Shown here in pieces: positions 16,712 to 23,565 of a DNA stretch of 64,000 nucleotides. Numbering within the stretch: position 1 is the stretch's first letter; every line of letters starts with the position of its first letter. The notes below the pieces were generated by a model that saw only the letters and a program-made list of their open reading frames with translations, had not been told where the DNA came from and searched no databases. Both the position numbers and the translations under genes were made by a program. Origin of the DNA: Bombilactobacillus bombi (GTDB lineage: Bacteria; Bacillota; Bacilli; Lactobacillales; Lactobacillaceae); NCBI RefSeq assembly GCF_003522965.1, contig NZ_CP031513.1:372001-436000 (forward strand). Reading direction: 5' to 3'.

Positions 16712-18052
16712 ATGGCCACTTCCAAGTATACAGCTGATGATATTCGTAAAATTGCTCAAGAAGAAGATGTTGCATTTTTACGACTAATGTTTACTGATAT
16801 TAATGGAGTTCTCAAAAATGTTGAATTACCAATTGATCAATTAGATAAAGTTTTAGCCAACAAAGCAACTTTGGATGGTTCTTCGATTGATGGCTTTGTA
16901 CGAATAGAAGAAAGTGATATGTTGCTTTATCCTGATTTGAATACGTGGCTGATTTTTCCTTGGAGTGCTGAACATGGTAAGGTGGCCCGCTTAATTTGTG
17001 ATATTCATACCGCTGACGGTAAGGAATTTGCAGGTGATCCGCGTAATAATCTGCGGCGAGTAGTCGATAAAATGCACCGATCAGGTTTTACAACCTTTAA
17101 TATTGGTCCAGAACCGGAATTCTTTTTATTTAAGTTAGATGAAAAAGGGCAACCGACATTAGACCTTAATGATAATGGAGGCTACTTTGATTTTGAACCT
17201 GTCGATTTGGGGGAAAATTGTCGCCGCGATATTGTTCTAGAATTAGAAAAAATGGGATTTGAAGTTGAAGCTAGTCACCATGAAGTTGCTCCAGGTCAAC
17301 ATGAAATTGATTTTAAATATACTGATGCTATTGCTGCTGCTGATAATATTCAGACCTTCAAGTTAGTTGTTCGAACAGTGGCACGTAAACATGGATTACA
17401 TGCAACTTTTATGCCGAAACCATTAGAAGGTATTAACGGCTCAGGGATGCATATCAATATGTCCTTATTTAATAAAGATGGTAATGTCTTTTATGATCCA
17501 AATACAGATAATCAATTATCTGAAACCATGATGTATTTCTTGAATGGATTGATGGAACATGCGCGCGGTTTAACAGCCATTAATAATCCGACGGTAAATT
17601 CTTATAAACGTTTGGTTCCAGGTTTTGAAGCACCCGTTCACATTGCTTGGTCGGGTAAAAATCGCTCACCATTAATTCGTATTCCTATGGCGCGCAAAAA
17701 CGGTACTCGTTTGGAAATGCGAAGTGTTGATCCAACGGCTAATCCATATTTAGCGATTGCAGCTATTTTGGATTGTGGATTAGAAGGTATTAAGGAACAA
17801 AAAGCACCTGTAGCTCCTGTTAATCGTAATATTTACACAATGAGCGAAGCGGAAAGACAAGCTAATAAAATTTATGATTTGCCCTCTACTTTGCACAATG
17901 CAATTAAGGCCTTGAAAAAGGACCCTATAGTAATCAATTCTATGGGTGAACATTTATATAAAAGTTTTGTAGATTCTCGTGAATTAGAATGGGCTGCGTA
18001 TCGTCAGACTGTTTCGGAGTGGGAAAGAGATCAATATTTGAAGCGATTTTAA
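16712..18052 (+). CDS. glnA: Glutamine synthetase type I
   Basis: ATP-dependent ammonia assimilation into glutamine. 446 aa is the size of the GSI-alpha subtype, which is not adenylylated but feedback-inhibited and signals to GlnR. Hallmarks: the beta-grasp N-terminus with [22 protein letters not shown], the metal site [23 protein letters not shown], and the glutamate-binding [15 protein letters not shown] precedes the ATG. It ends 48 bp before the tRNA-Arg gene. Confidence 0.97.
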   Translation: MATSKYTADDIRKIAQEEDVAFLRLMFTDINGVLKNVELPIDQLDKVLANKATLDGSSIDGFVRIEESDMLLYPDLNTWLIFPWSAEHGKVARLICDIHTADGKEFAGDPRNNLRRVVDKMHRSGFTTFNIGPEPEFFLFKLDEKGQPTLDLNDNGGYFDFEPVDLGENCRRDIVLELEKMGFEVEASHHEVAPGQHEIDFKYTDAIAAADNIQTFKLVVRTVARKHGLHATFMPKPLEGINGSGMHINMSLFNKDGNVFYDPNTDNQLSETMMYFLNGLMEHARGLTAINNPTVNSYKRLVPGFEAPVHIAWSGKNRSPLIRIPMARKNGTRLEMRSVDPTANPYLAIAAILDCGLEGIKEQKAPVAPVNRNIYTMSEAERQANKIYDLPSTLHNAIKALKKDPIVINSMGEHLYKSFVDSRELEWAAYRQTVSEWERDQYLKRF

Positions 18053-18059
18053 ATTATTG

Positions 18060-18089
18060 TTGACAAATGCTATTTGATTTTTTTATAAT
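18060..18089 (+). promoter_or_regulatory. Promoter of tRNA-Arg
   Basis: Consensus TTGACA (18060-18065), 18 bp spacer, consensus TATAAT (18084-18089), 11 bp before the tRNA 5' end. Confidence 0.85.
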
Positions 18090-18100
18090 AGTATTTGTTT

Positions 18101-18174
18101 GTCGCAGTGGCTCAGCTGGATAGAGCAACGGTCTTCTAAACCGTAGGTCGTGAGTTCGAATCTCACCTGCGACA
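18101..18174 (+). tRNA. tRNA-Arg (anticodon UCU)
   Basis: The 74-nt cloverleaf has acceptor arms GTCGCAG/CTGCGAC, D-arm GCTC..GAGC, anticodon stem ACGGT/ACCGT with loop CTTCTAA (anticodon TCT, reading AGA), T-arm GTGAG-TTCGAAT-CTCAC, and discriminator A. CCA is not encoded. An integrase gene lies about 240 bp downstream in opposite orientation, so the 3' half of this tRNA is the likely attachment site of the element to the right. Confidence 0.97.
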
Positions 18175-18189
18175 TTTAAGCAATGTTTA

Positions 18190-18221
18190 ACCACAACTCA
18201 ACTAAAGAGTTGTGGTTTTTG
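18190..18221 (+). terminator. Terminator downstream of tRNA-Arg
   Basis: Perfect 10-bp stem ACCACAACTC (18190-18199) / GAGTTGTGGT (18207-18216), 7-base loop, then TTTTG. Confidence 0.9.
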
Positions 18222-18281
18222 TTTTGCTTTGAAACGTTGATAAAAAGGGGCTTACACCCATGTTAAAGTAAAACAGATTTA

Positions 18282-18336
18282 TGTGCATATTGTGTGCAAT
18301 TTTCAAGGAAATAAAATTTGTGTGCATATTGTGTGC
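18282..18336. repeat. Two direct repeats between tRNA-Arg and the integrase gene
   Basis: TGTGCATATTGTGTGC occurs twice, at 18282-18297 and 18321-18336 (39 bp apart). Each copy contains two TGTGC units. Short direct repeats beside an att site typically serve as integrase arm-binding sites, which is the likely role here by position. A separate GTGCACA/TGTGCAC inverted pair near 18400 is part of the int terminator. Confidence 0.55.
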
Positions 18337-18386
18337 ATATTTTTAGGCATTAAAAAGCCTAGAATTTGGCACTTATGAGCGATACT

Positions 18387-18414
18387 AAAAAAGTGCACAT
18401 TCAATTGTGTGCAC
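18387..18414 (-). terminator. Terminator of the integrase gene
   Basis: On the minus strand, the inverted repeat GTGCACA...TGTGCAC (18408-18414 with 18393-18399) is followed by TTTTTT (18392-18387), immediately after the integrase stop. Confidence 0.75.
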
Positions 18415-18415
18415 C

Positions 18416-19561
18416 TTAAATTTCACTGATAGCTTTCAATGCTTTTTGATTGTCTTTATCCCGTTTGTCTTTTAGCAGATGGACGTAAACTCTTAAGGTT
18501 ATGCTAGTGTCTGCATGACCAAGTCTTTCAACTATATAATCGACGCCGACGCCTTGGCTAATCAAAATTGAAGCGTGAGTGTGTCGTAGGCCGTGAAAAG
18601 TAATAATATTTTTTGCATTAACCTCAGGGCTTTTTAACGCTGATTCAAGCACTTTATTAGCACCGTTGTCGCTTACTATATAGTGTCTATTGTTTAAAAA
18701 TACTAGTTGTTTTTCATTACGGAAGCCTTGCTTGAAAAAGGTCTTAATTTGTTCTTGGTTCAACCGCTGCAAAAGTTCTACTGTTTTTTGACTGATAGTA
18801 ATAGTTCTAACAGATCCCGCTGTTTTTGTCGGTTTGAATCCAGATCTAGTTACGTAATCGTAAGTTTTATTAATTGAGACAGTTTTAGATTCGAAATCAA
18901 TATCTGGCCACGTAAGTCCAACTATTTCGCCATAGCGACAACCTGTGGCTAATGCAAATAGTATTTCATAAAATGATATTGATTTGAGTGAAAGATGCTC
19001 ATATGCGTATTTTTTGAGCTTTGAAGCCTCGTCCGATTCTAAGTATTTATGCTCGTTTGATTTTGGTTTAGATCCATTAATTACTACTTTTCTAGTAAAG
19101 TCAAAATCAACTATTTTTTCTTCCTGTGCATCCGCAACTGCTGCACGAATATAGCCGTTAATCCTTGCCACAGATTTTTTTGAGCGAGGTACGTTTTTTC
19201 TACTATTATTAGCGTAATCATCAATAAATTTTTGATAGTCAGAACGTGTAACATCTTTTAACAGCGTGTTTCCGAAAAAATCATGTATCAATTTCGCCGT
19301 TTGAACGTATCGTAGCTCGGTATTACGAGTAAAACGACCAGTCTTATAAGTTTTTATCCAATCACTAAAATACTCGTAAAACGTAATGGTTTCTTTTTTT
19401 GAAAGGTTAGTTGTATTTTTTTGAGATTCTGCTATTGCAGCTTGTTCGACGGCATCGCGTTTTTTATCAAAAGATTTACTTGTAGAACGCTTATTGCCCA
19501 ATTTATCCCTATACCAAATACGATAGCACCATTTTTTGCCACGTTTAAATATTTGTGCCAT
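18416..19561 (-). CDS. Tyrosine-type site-specific integrase
   Basis: Phage or ICE-type integrase of 381 aa, apparently intact. The N-terminal arm-binding domain is at residues 1-45 (MAQIFKRGKKWCYRIWYRDK), the SAM-like core-binding domain at about 60-150, and the catalytic domain at 170-380. All catalytic residues are present: Arg209 (TGCRYGE), Lys246, His323 and Arg326 (HGLRH), His349 (LGHAD), and nucleophile Tyr359. The RBS GGGGGA lies upstream of ATG 19561. Its 3' end faces tRNA-Arg, the usual arrangement for tRNA-targeting elements. No excisionase gene is recognisable. Confidence 0.95.
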   Translation of the reverse strand: MAQIFKRGKKWCYRIWYRDKLGNKRSTSKSFDKKRDAVEQAAIAESQKNTTNLSKKETITFYEYFSDWIKTYKTGRFTRNTELRYVQTAKLIHDFFGNTLLKDVTRSDYQKFIDDYANNSRKNVPRSKKSVARINGYIRAAVADAQEEKIVDFDFTRKVVINGSKPKSNEHKYLESDEASKLKKYAYEHLSLKSISFYEILFALATGCRYGEIVGLTWPDIDFESKTVSINKTYDYVTRSGFKPTKTAGSVRTITISQKTVELLQRLNQEQIKTFFKQGFRNEKQLVFLNNRHYIVSDNGANKVLESALKSPEVNAKNIITFHGLRHTHASILISQGVGVDYIVERLGHADTSITLRVYVHLLKDKRDKDNQKALKAISEI

Positions 19562-19590
19562 TTGCTTATTCCCCCAATTTTAGATAAAAT
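19562..19590 (+). promoter_or_regulatory. Plus-strand promoter in the gap behind the integrase gene
   Basis: TTGCTT (19562-19567), 17 bp, TAAAAT (19585-19590). There is no plus-strand protein gene downstream, only the hairpins of the small-RNA candidate. Confidence 0.5.
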
Positions 19591-19596
19591 TGAGTA

Positions 19597-19673
19597 TGCG
19601 AAAAGGCATACTCTATGTATTTTCGTGGTAGTCACATCTCAAGCTTTGATCGGTGAGGGGATGTGGCTTTTTT
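19597..19673 (+). ncRNA. Candidate small RNA in the integrative element
   Basis: The 118-bp gap between int and the next gene (both minus strand) holds plus-strand transcription signals: a promoter at 19562-19590 and a strong intrinsic terminator with stem AGTCACATC (19630-19638) / GATGTGGCT (19660-19668, one G-U pair) followed by six T. An inverted repeat GAGTATGC/GCATACTC (19592-19599, 19606-19613) lies at the 5' end, although the predicted start falls within its left arm. A 75-80 nt RNA with a strong 3' hairpin resembles antisense RNAs of Fst/Par-type toxin-antitoxin loci, but no toxin peptide frame is seen beside it. That comparison is an inference. Confidence 0.4.
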
Positions 19674-19679
19674 ACTATT

Positions 19680-20681
19680 TTATTTCATACTTGTTTGAGT
19701 TTTTCCACTTACTTTGCCATCTGTAAAAGTAAGTATAAAGTTAGCTCCTAAATCACCCTTAATGTCAGAATTATATGTTAATTGCTTGCTATTGTGATTG
19801 GCTATAGAAGTTTCACTGTATCCATTTGGTTGACCAAATTTATTAATAATATCTGATTCAGATTGCCCATTTTGGATTGAATTAAAATCATCAAGACTAA
19901 TCTTTTTATTACGGGTTACTTTTAAGCCTGAAATTCCTTTTGAAATTGCCTTTCCGTTAGAAAAGCCAATATTGAAATTACCACCTAATGAACCGCCTTG
20001 AATTTTATTCCAAATTTTCTCATCTGCTTTAACGTTTTCGATAGTTTGACTAGATGTAGTGTTTGGTTTACCAAATTTAGATTCTATCTCACTATCAGTA
20101 GTACCATCATTTTCTCCAAGTTTAATTGCTTTATAGTCTTCTAAACTTGGACCATTTGTTTTAGGGTTCTTTTCTTTTTCAGGACTGTTAGAATTTGAAT
20201 TATTAGTAGATCTAGTTTTAACGGACTCTGTTTTATTAGACTCATTAGATTTATCTGATTTTTTATTTGAATTATTACCGAGTCCTCCTCCAATACTAAA
20301 TACTAGAATTATAGCAATTAACCAAAACCACCACTTTTTGTAGAAGGGCTTTTTTGGTTTTTGAGGTGGCATAGGTGGCTGTTGATTACCACCATTAGGA
20401 TTTTGATAACCGTCATTATTTTGTGGTTGGTTATAATTTGGGTTAGGTTGTTGATAGTACCCTTGTTGGTTATTAGGATTAGGTTGTGAATTATAATTTG
20501 GTTGTTGATTATAATTCTGATTGGGCTGTTGCGGTTGGTTATAATTTGGTGACTGATAATTACCGTTTCCATTATTGTAATTAGGATATTGCGGATTATA
20601 ATTACCGCCTTGATTTGGTGGATATCCATTATTATTTGATTGCTGTTGATTATTATTATTACCTGAATTAAACTTTCGCAC
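19680..20681 (-). CDS. Membrane-anchored Asn/Gln-rich protein with tandem BLIP-like (DUF3862-type) repeats
   Basis: 333 aa in three parts. Residues 1-110 are extremely Asn/Gln/Pro/Tyr-rich with repeats such as NYNQP and PNYN. A transmembrane segment follows at about 113-135 (YKKWWFWLIAIILVFSIGGG), then a Ser/Asn/Lys linker to 178. The rest is two tandem repeats at about 179-253 and 261-330, each with the pattern SLxDYxxI...SExxIxxKFGxP and later LGxNFxxxFxxGK. This pattern fits the BLIP/DUF3862 fold. With no signal peptide, the repeats are probably outside and the NQ-rich tail inside. GTG start with GGAGG. The function is unknown; superinfection exclusion or surface binding is conceivable from the int-proximal position. 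Confidence 0.75.
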   Translation of the reverse strand: MRKFNSGNNNNQQQSNNNGYPPNQGGNYNPQYPNYNNGNGNYQSPNYNQPQQPNQNYNQQPNYNSQPNPNNQQGYYQQPNPNYNQPQNNDGYQNPNGGNQQPPMPPQKPKKPFYKKWWFWLIAIILVFSIGGGLGNNSNKKSDKSNESNKTESVKTRSTNNSNSNSPEKEKNPKTNGPSLEDYKAIKLGENDGTTDSEIESKFGKPNTTSSQTIENVKADEKIWNKIQGGSLGGNFNIGFSNGKAISKGISGLKVTRNKKISLDDFNSIQNGQSESDIINKFGQPNGYSETSIANHNSKQLTYNSDIKGDLGANFILTFTDGKVSGKTQTSMK

Positions 20682-20701
20682 TTTTATTCCTCCAAAATAT
20701 G

Positions 20702-20732
20702 TACAGCTTTTATAGTCTTCAGTATTTGGACT
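20702..20732. repeat. 31-bp repeat, copy 1
   Basis: The sequence beginning TACAGCTTTTATAGTCTTCA and ending TTTGGACT occurs here and at 21861-21891 with one mismatch. This copy lies upstream of the NQ-rich repeat-protein gene, the other just past the truncated relative, which points to a local duplication. Confidence 0.85.
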
Positions 20733-20788
20733 TATGAGTAGTTCTTTTTAGCTAAAGCTTTTTTAAATTTAACCAAGATTTACATATT

Positions 20789-21559
20789 TTAATAAAGAAC
20801 AACTGGTTGTTTAGTTTTATAAACTATGGTTTGACCTTCGTATAGTTTTTCTCCTAATTTGGATTGTTCATTTGGATTGCTTAAATATACTGTGGTAAAC
20901 CCATTTTTATCAATTCTTATTAAATTAAATGTTCCATTAGCCGTTTTTGCTTTTTTTCCATATGCCATAGAATCACCAATTCTTATTGAAGAATAAGCTG
21001 AACCAATATACTTTTGAATTTCTTCAACTGGTTTTTGGCCAAAGCTTTTAGCTAATATTTGCTCATCTTTTATTAAATTTTGAGCTTTAGTTTGTTCAAC
21101 GATTTTTTGTTTTTCCTGTCGTTGTTTCTTTAGAACTTGTTTTTTAATATTGGTGGAAGACCCATCGATTAAAATATAATTATGAAAATCTAAATCATCT
21201 TTTCCATAATATAATGTGTCCTCGCCATTATTTTTAAATTCTTTTGAATTAAGTGGCTTTCCCAAAATTTTAACTACTTGATCCTCGCTCATGCCTAAAC
21301 TTATATTTGTAAAATTATATTTTTTGGTTTTGCGTTTTTTATTCTTATATTTTTTAGAAACCTGTATAGCTTTATGCTTATTATTTTTATTAACTGATTT
21401 AGAATTAGCGGTAGGTTTAATAGTTTTTTTAGACGCTTTTTCTGTCGGTGGATGCTGTGTAATACCTTCAATTATTCCGCTTATAAGTGCCGACCCAACA
21501 AATATAATTAAAATTAATGAAACAATGATAAACCATGGTTTTTTATAAACTGGCCTCAA
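20789..21559 (-). CDS. Membrane-anchored protein with a BamE/BLIP-like motif
   Basis: 256 aa, not recognised as a named family. A transmembrane anchor (about residues 7-30, KPWFIIVSLILIIFVGSALI) is followed by a Lys-rich linker to about 82. Then comes a motif typical of SmpA/OmlA/BamE and BLIP-like folds (FTNISLGMSEDQVVKILGKP), a charged helical stretch (KKQVLKKQRQEKQKIVEQTK), and a C-terminal beta-rich part. It probably starts at TTG 21559 behind AGGTGG. The LGxSxxxI/VxxxxGKP core is shared with the repeats of the neighbouring protein, suggesting related roles at the membrane. Strongly AT-rich. Confidence 0.65.
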   Translation of the reverse strand: MRPVYKKPWFIIVSLILIIFVGSALISGIIEGITQHPPTEKASKKTIKPTANSKSVNKNNKHKAIQVSKKYKNKKRKTKKYNFTNISLGMSEDQVVKILGKPLNSKEFKNNGEDTLYYGKDDLDFHNYILIDGSSTNIKKQVLKKQRQEKQKIVEQTKAQNLIKDEQILAKSFGQKPVEEIQKYIGSAYSSIRIGDSMAYGKKAKTANGTFNLIRIDKNGFTTVYLSNPNEQSKLGEKLYEGQTIVYKTKQPVVLY

Positions 21560-21666
21560 TTGGATTCACCACCTTTCTAAATTCCCACTATATAAACTAC
21601 AACTTTGCTTATTATTCTAACGTTTTCTAAATCTTCATAGGAGTAACTCATTGGAAAAAATAGTTA

Positions 21667-21846
21667 TCATTTCTTTTGATTAGCCTTATCAACCTGACTG
21701 CTGATTAAAATTTCAGACTTCGTCGAATTAAAAGCCGGAAGCATGTATTTTTAATTATTTTTGTTCGTTTAAATATCATATTCCAGCAATTAAAAAATGA
21801 CAGCAACCATTAGCAGAGTAAAAATAGTAGTTTTATTTTTCCACAT
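21667..21846 (-). pseudogene. Decayed reading frame, possibly a former lipoprotein
   Basis: On the minus strand, AGGAGAAG precedes an ATG (21844-21846) that opens a frame of 17 codons beginning MWKNKTTIFTLLMVAVIF and looking like a signal peptide. It stops at once, and a later frame starting MLPAFNSTKSEILISSQ runs 25 codons to 21667. Together they look like a broken lipoprotein-type gene. This is weak evidence, based only on the ribosome binding site and hydrophobic profile. Confidence 0.3.
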
Positions 21847-21860
21847 TACTTCTCCTGATT

Positions 21861-21891
21861 TACAGCTTTTATAGTCTTCAGTGTTTGGACT
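21861..21891. repeat. 31-bp repeat, copy 2
   Basis: Second copy of the repeat at 20702-20732, lying just downstream of the stop codon of the truncated Asn/Gln-rich frame. Confidence 0.85.
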
Positions 21892-21893
21892 AA

Positions 21894-22052
21894 CTAGATA
21901 TTAAAAATTCGTACTTTATATTTTTTGAATATTGGTTGATTAAGTGGTTGCTGGTTAATATTATTTTGAGGCGAAATATAAACTGAATTTTGATAATTAG
22001 AATAATTATTTGACGGTGTTGTTTGCTTATTTTTTGTATGAAAAGTTCTCAT
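21894..22052 (-). pseudogene. Truncated relative of the Asn/Gln-rich repeat protein
   Basis: A 52-codon frame with a perfect GGAGG six bases before ATG 22052. It begins MRTFHTKNKQTTPSNNYSNY and ends QQPLNQPIFKKYKVRIFNI. The Asn/Gln/Pro/Tyr-rich composition and the change to PIFKKYK mirror the NQ-rich part and the PFYKKWW junction of the protein at 19680-20681. The transmembrane and repeat domains are missing. The 31-bp repeat after the stop also matches a sequence next to that gene. It is most likely the remnant of a duplicated or rearranged copy; translation as a short peptide remains possible. Confidence 0.5.
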
Positions 22053-22273
22053 TTTTTCCTCCAAGCAATAATATGTATGATTTTAACGTTTTCATTATAG
22101 GGCTTTCAAGATGTTCTAGCCATATAATAAAAGTCCTCCAATTGAATACTATTTTACCATTTTATAAATTAATAGACGAATAGCGGTTAGTTGAAACAGC
22201 TACTATAATTCTTGCATTGCTCCAGACTAAAATAGATAATAGTAATATCATTAATATAAGGAGAGTTGATAAT

Positions 22274-22951
22274 ATCAAAACTTTAATTATTGTAGCGCAT
22301 CCGCAGATTGATAACTCTTCAACTGAACAATTCTTAAAACGGGGAGCAGAATTAGTACAAGCTGACTGGCATCATTTGGATGAGTTAGTTACGTTTTCTA
22401 TTGCTAAAGAACGTCAACTATTAGTAGATGCTCAGCGTATAATTTTTCAATTTCCGATGTATTGGTATACAGCTCCTGCTTCTCTAATTAATTGGCAAAC
22501 TAAAATTTTATCAAATAAATTTTTACAAACATCATTAAGTGGTAAAGAATTAGGTATAGTAGTAACCACAGGTCAACCAGCTAAAGCATTTAAAACCGGC
22601 GGTGCAGTAGGGTATACATTAGATCAGATTTTAACTCCTTATCAAGTGCTGGCGCGACAAGCCCAAATGAAATTTTTATCGGTATTTGCAATTTACCAAT
22701 TTTATTATCTTTCAGAAACAGCGCAACTCCAATTATTGATGGATTATCAACGGTATTTAAGCCAACAATTTCCAGATTCGCTAGAAAATCGCAGTCAATG
22801 GTATTTACAATATTTTACTCAACATCATTTAGCTGATAATGATAATAAAAATTTGATTAAAGCAACCTTTTCTCAGATTACACAAGAGTTAGATAATGCA
22901 CAAACTACCTTAAATTTAATTAAACAAGACGAGGACGATACCCTTGAATAA
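22274..22951 (+). CDS. Flavodoxin-fold NAD(P)H-dependent oxidoreductase, probable ATC start
   Basis: KefF/YwrO-type quinone reductase-like protein. FMN-binding features are the N-terminal strand TLIIVAHPQIDNSSTEQFL, the block FQFPMYWYTAPASLINWQTK, and VVTTGQPAKAF. Homologues begin MKTLIIVAHP; here the aligned first codon is ATC (22274-22276), with AAGGAGAG at 22258-22265 correctly placed for it. The only other in-frame candidate is TTG 22217, which has no ribosome binding site and lies where transcription from a TATAAT at 22204-22209 would begin. Either ATC is used, as in rare genes, or the start codon has mutated. From ATC the product has 225 residues. Confidence 0.75.
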   Translation: MKTLIIVAHPQIDNSSTEQFLKRGAELVQADWHHLDELVTFSIAKERQLLVDAQRIIFQFPMYWYTAPASLINWQTKILSNKFLQTSLSGKELGIVVTTGQPAKAFKTGGAVGYTLDQILTPYQVLARQAQMKFLSVFAIYQFYYLSETAQLQLLMDYQRYLSQQFPDSLENRSQWYLQYFTQHHLADNDNKNLIKATFSQITQELDNAQTTLNLIKQDEDDTLE

Positions 22952-23123
22952 TCAAAGTGACTGGCTAATTAACCAATTAGAGCAACTAATAGATACGGAA
23001 ACAAGTTACGAAAAGCGTGCTTTTTGGTACGGTTTAAAAACCACGATTAAACAACAACAATCACGAATGCAACAAATTCAAGCTGAAATTGATGGTCAAT
23101 TATGGAATCACGAACAATGGTAA
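22944..23123 (+). CDS. Small hypothetical protein coupled to the oxidoreductase
   Basis: A 59-residue frame beginning TTG 22944, which overlaps the stop of the oxidoreductase gene by 8 bp; GAGG lies 9 bp upstream. The product (starts MNNQSDWLINQLEQLIDTET, ends QLWNHEQW) is a charged, Gln-rich, mostly helical peptide with two Trp-rich ends. No family recognised. The overlap and ribosome binding site support translational coupling. Confidence 0.6.
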   Translation: MNNQSDWLINQLEQLIDTETSYEKRAFWYGLKTTIKQQQSRMQQIQAEIDGQLWNHEQW

Positions 23124-23148
23124 AATATTAGTAGTTATCCGTAACAAA

Positions 23149-23177
23149 TTGCATTACAATAGTAATATTGATAAATT
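23149..23177 (+). promoter_or_regulatory. Promoter of the small gene at 23199
   Basis: TTGCAT (23149-23154), 17 bp, TAAATT (23172-23177). Confidence 0.45.
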
Positions 23178-23198
23178 ATTTAGGTGGTAATTATATTT

Positions 23199-23435
23199 AT
23201 GAAGAAAAAAACTATGAAGCAAATGATAAAAAAGAGCCGTCTTAATCGCAAAAAAATTTATGCTCAAGTAACTTTTTCTGATGGACGAGTTTTGCAAATT
23301 CCAGTTTATGCCGATGACCAAGTTGCCATTGACAATTTAAAGCAACAATTACGTGAAAAGAATGGCACATTTACGGATAGCAATAATAATTTGTTTGATT
23401 TACACAATTTGGTTCATTATCAGTTTATTGAATAA
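23199..23435 (+). CDS. Small hypothetical protein
   Basis: 78 residues from ATG 23199 (AGGTGG upstream; an in-frame GTG at 23184 lies within that site). The N-terminal 20 residues are very basic (MKKKTMKQMIKKSRLNRKK), followed by a compact segment IYAQVTFSDGRVLQIPVYAD and a C-terminus ending NLVHYQFIE. Not recognised. It lies between a weak promoter and the rplU promoter and is probably monocistronic. Confidence 0.55.
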   Translation: MKKKTMKQMIKKSRLNRKKIYAQVTFSDGRVLQIPVYADDQVAIDNLKQQLREKNGTFTDSNNNLFDLHNLVHYQFIE

Positions 23436-23440
23436 AACTA

Positions 23441-23469
23441 TTGACTAGGGTAGATTTTTTTTGTATGAT
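23441..23469 (+). promoter_or_regulatory. Promoter of the rplU-prp-rpmA operon
   Basis: TTGACT (23441-23446), 17 bp, TATGAT (23464-23469); transcription would begin near 23476 at the L21 leader. Confidence 0.8.
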
Positions 23470-23475
23470 TAAACA

Positions 23476-23555
23476 GTTGTAATTGTGAACCCACAGCTGC
23501 AACCGCACATGCTAGGTTTAAGCGTAAGCACCTAATGTGGCGAGTCTAAGAATGG
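23476..23555 (+). promoter_or_regulatory. L21 leader RNA
   Basis: The 5' leader of rplU folds into a stem with CACAT (23506-23510) / ATGTG (23535-23539) and inner AGGT/ACCT, followed by GGAGGTG before the ATG. Position and helix layout fit the conserved L21 leader of Firmicutes, thought to mediate autoregulation by L21. Identification rests on recall of the motif, not on a covariance search. Confidence 0.7.
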
Positions 23556-23565
23556 AGGTGTACAC

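Noticed and set aside
19421-19726. Plus-strand 101-codon frame with many hydrophobic residues across the integrase start
   Set aside because: It is antisense to the integrase and its upstream gap, has no ribosome binding site, and its hydrophobicity comes from reading the complement of Lys/Asn-rich codons.
20318-20629. Second minus-strand frame inside the Asn/Gln-rich gene
   Set aside because: It is a +1 shadow of the repetitive NQ-rich coding region; composition (Ile/Thr/Asn) follows from frame-shifting the repeats.
20318-20681. Repetitive stretch considered as a CRISPR array or tandem DNA repeat
   Set aside because: The periodicity comes from coding repeats such as NYNQP within an intact frame; there are no constant repeats with unique spacers.
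22217-22273. TTG 22217 as the start of the oxidoreductase
   Set aside because: No ribosome binding site, it adds 19 residues not expected in the family, and it coincides with the probable transcription start.
18175-22273. A functional prophage or defence island
   Set aside because: There are no structural, replication, repressor, nuclease or methyltransferase genes; only an integrase and small membrane proteins remain.
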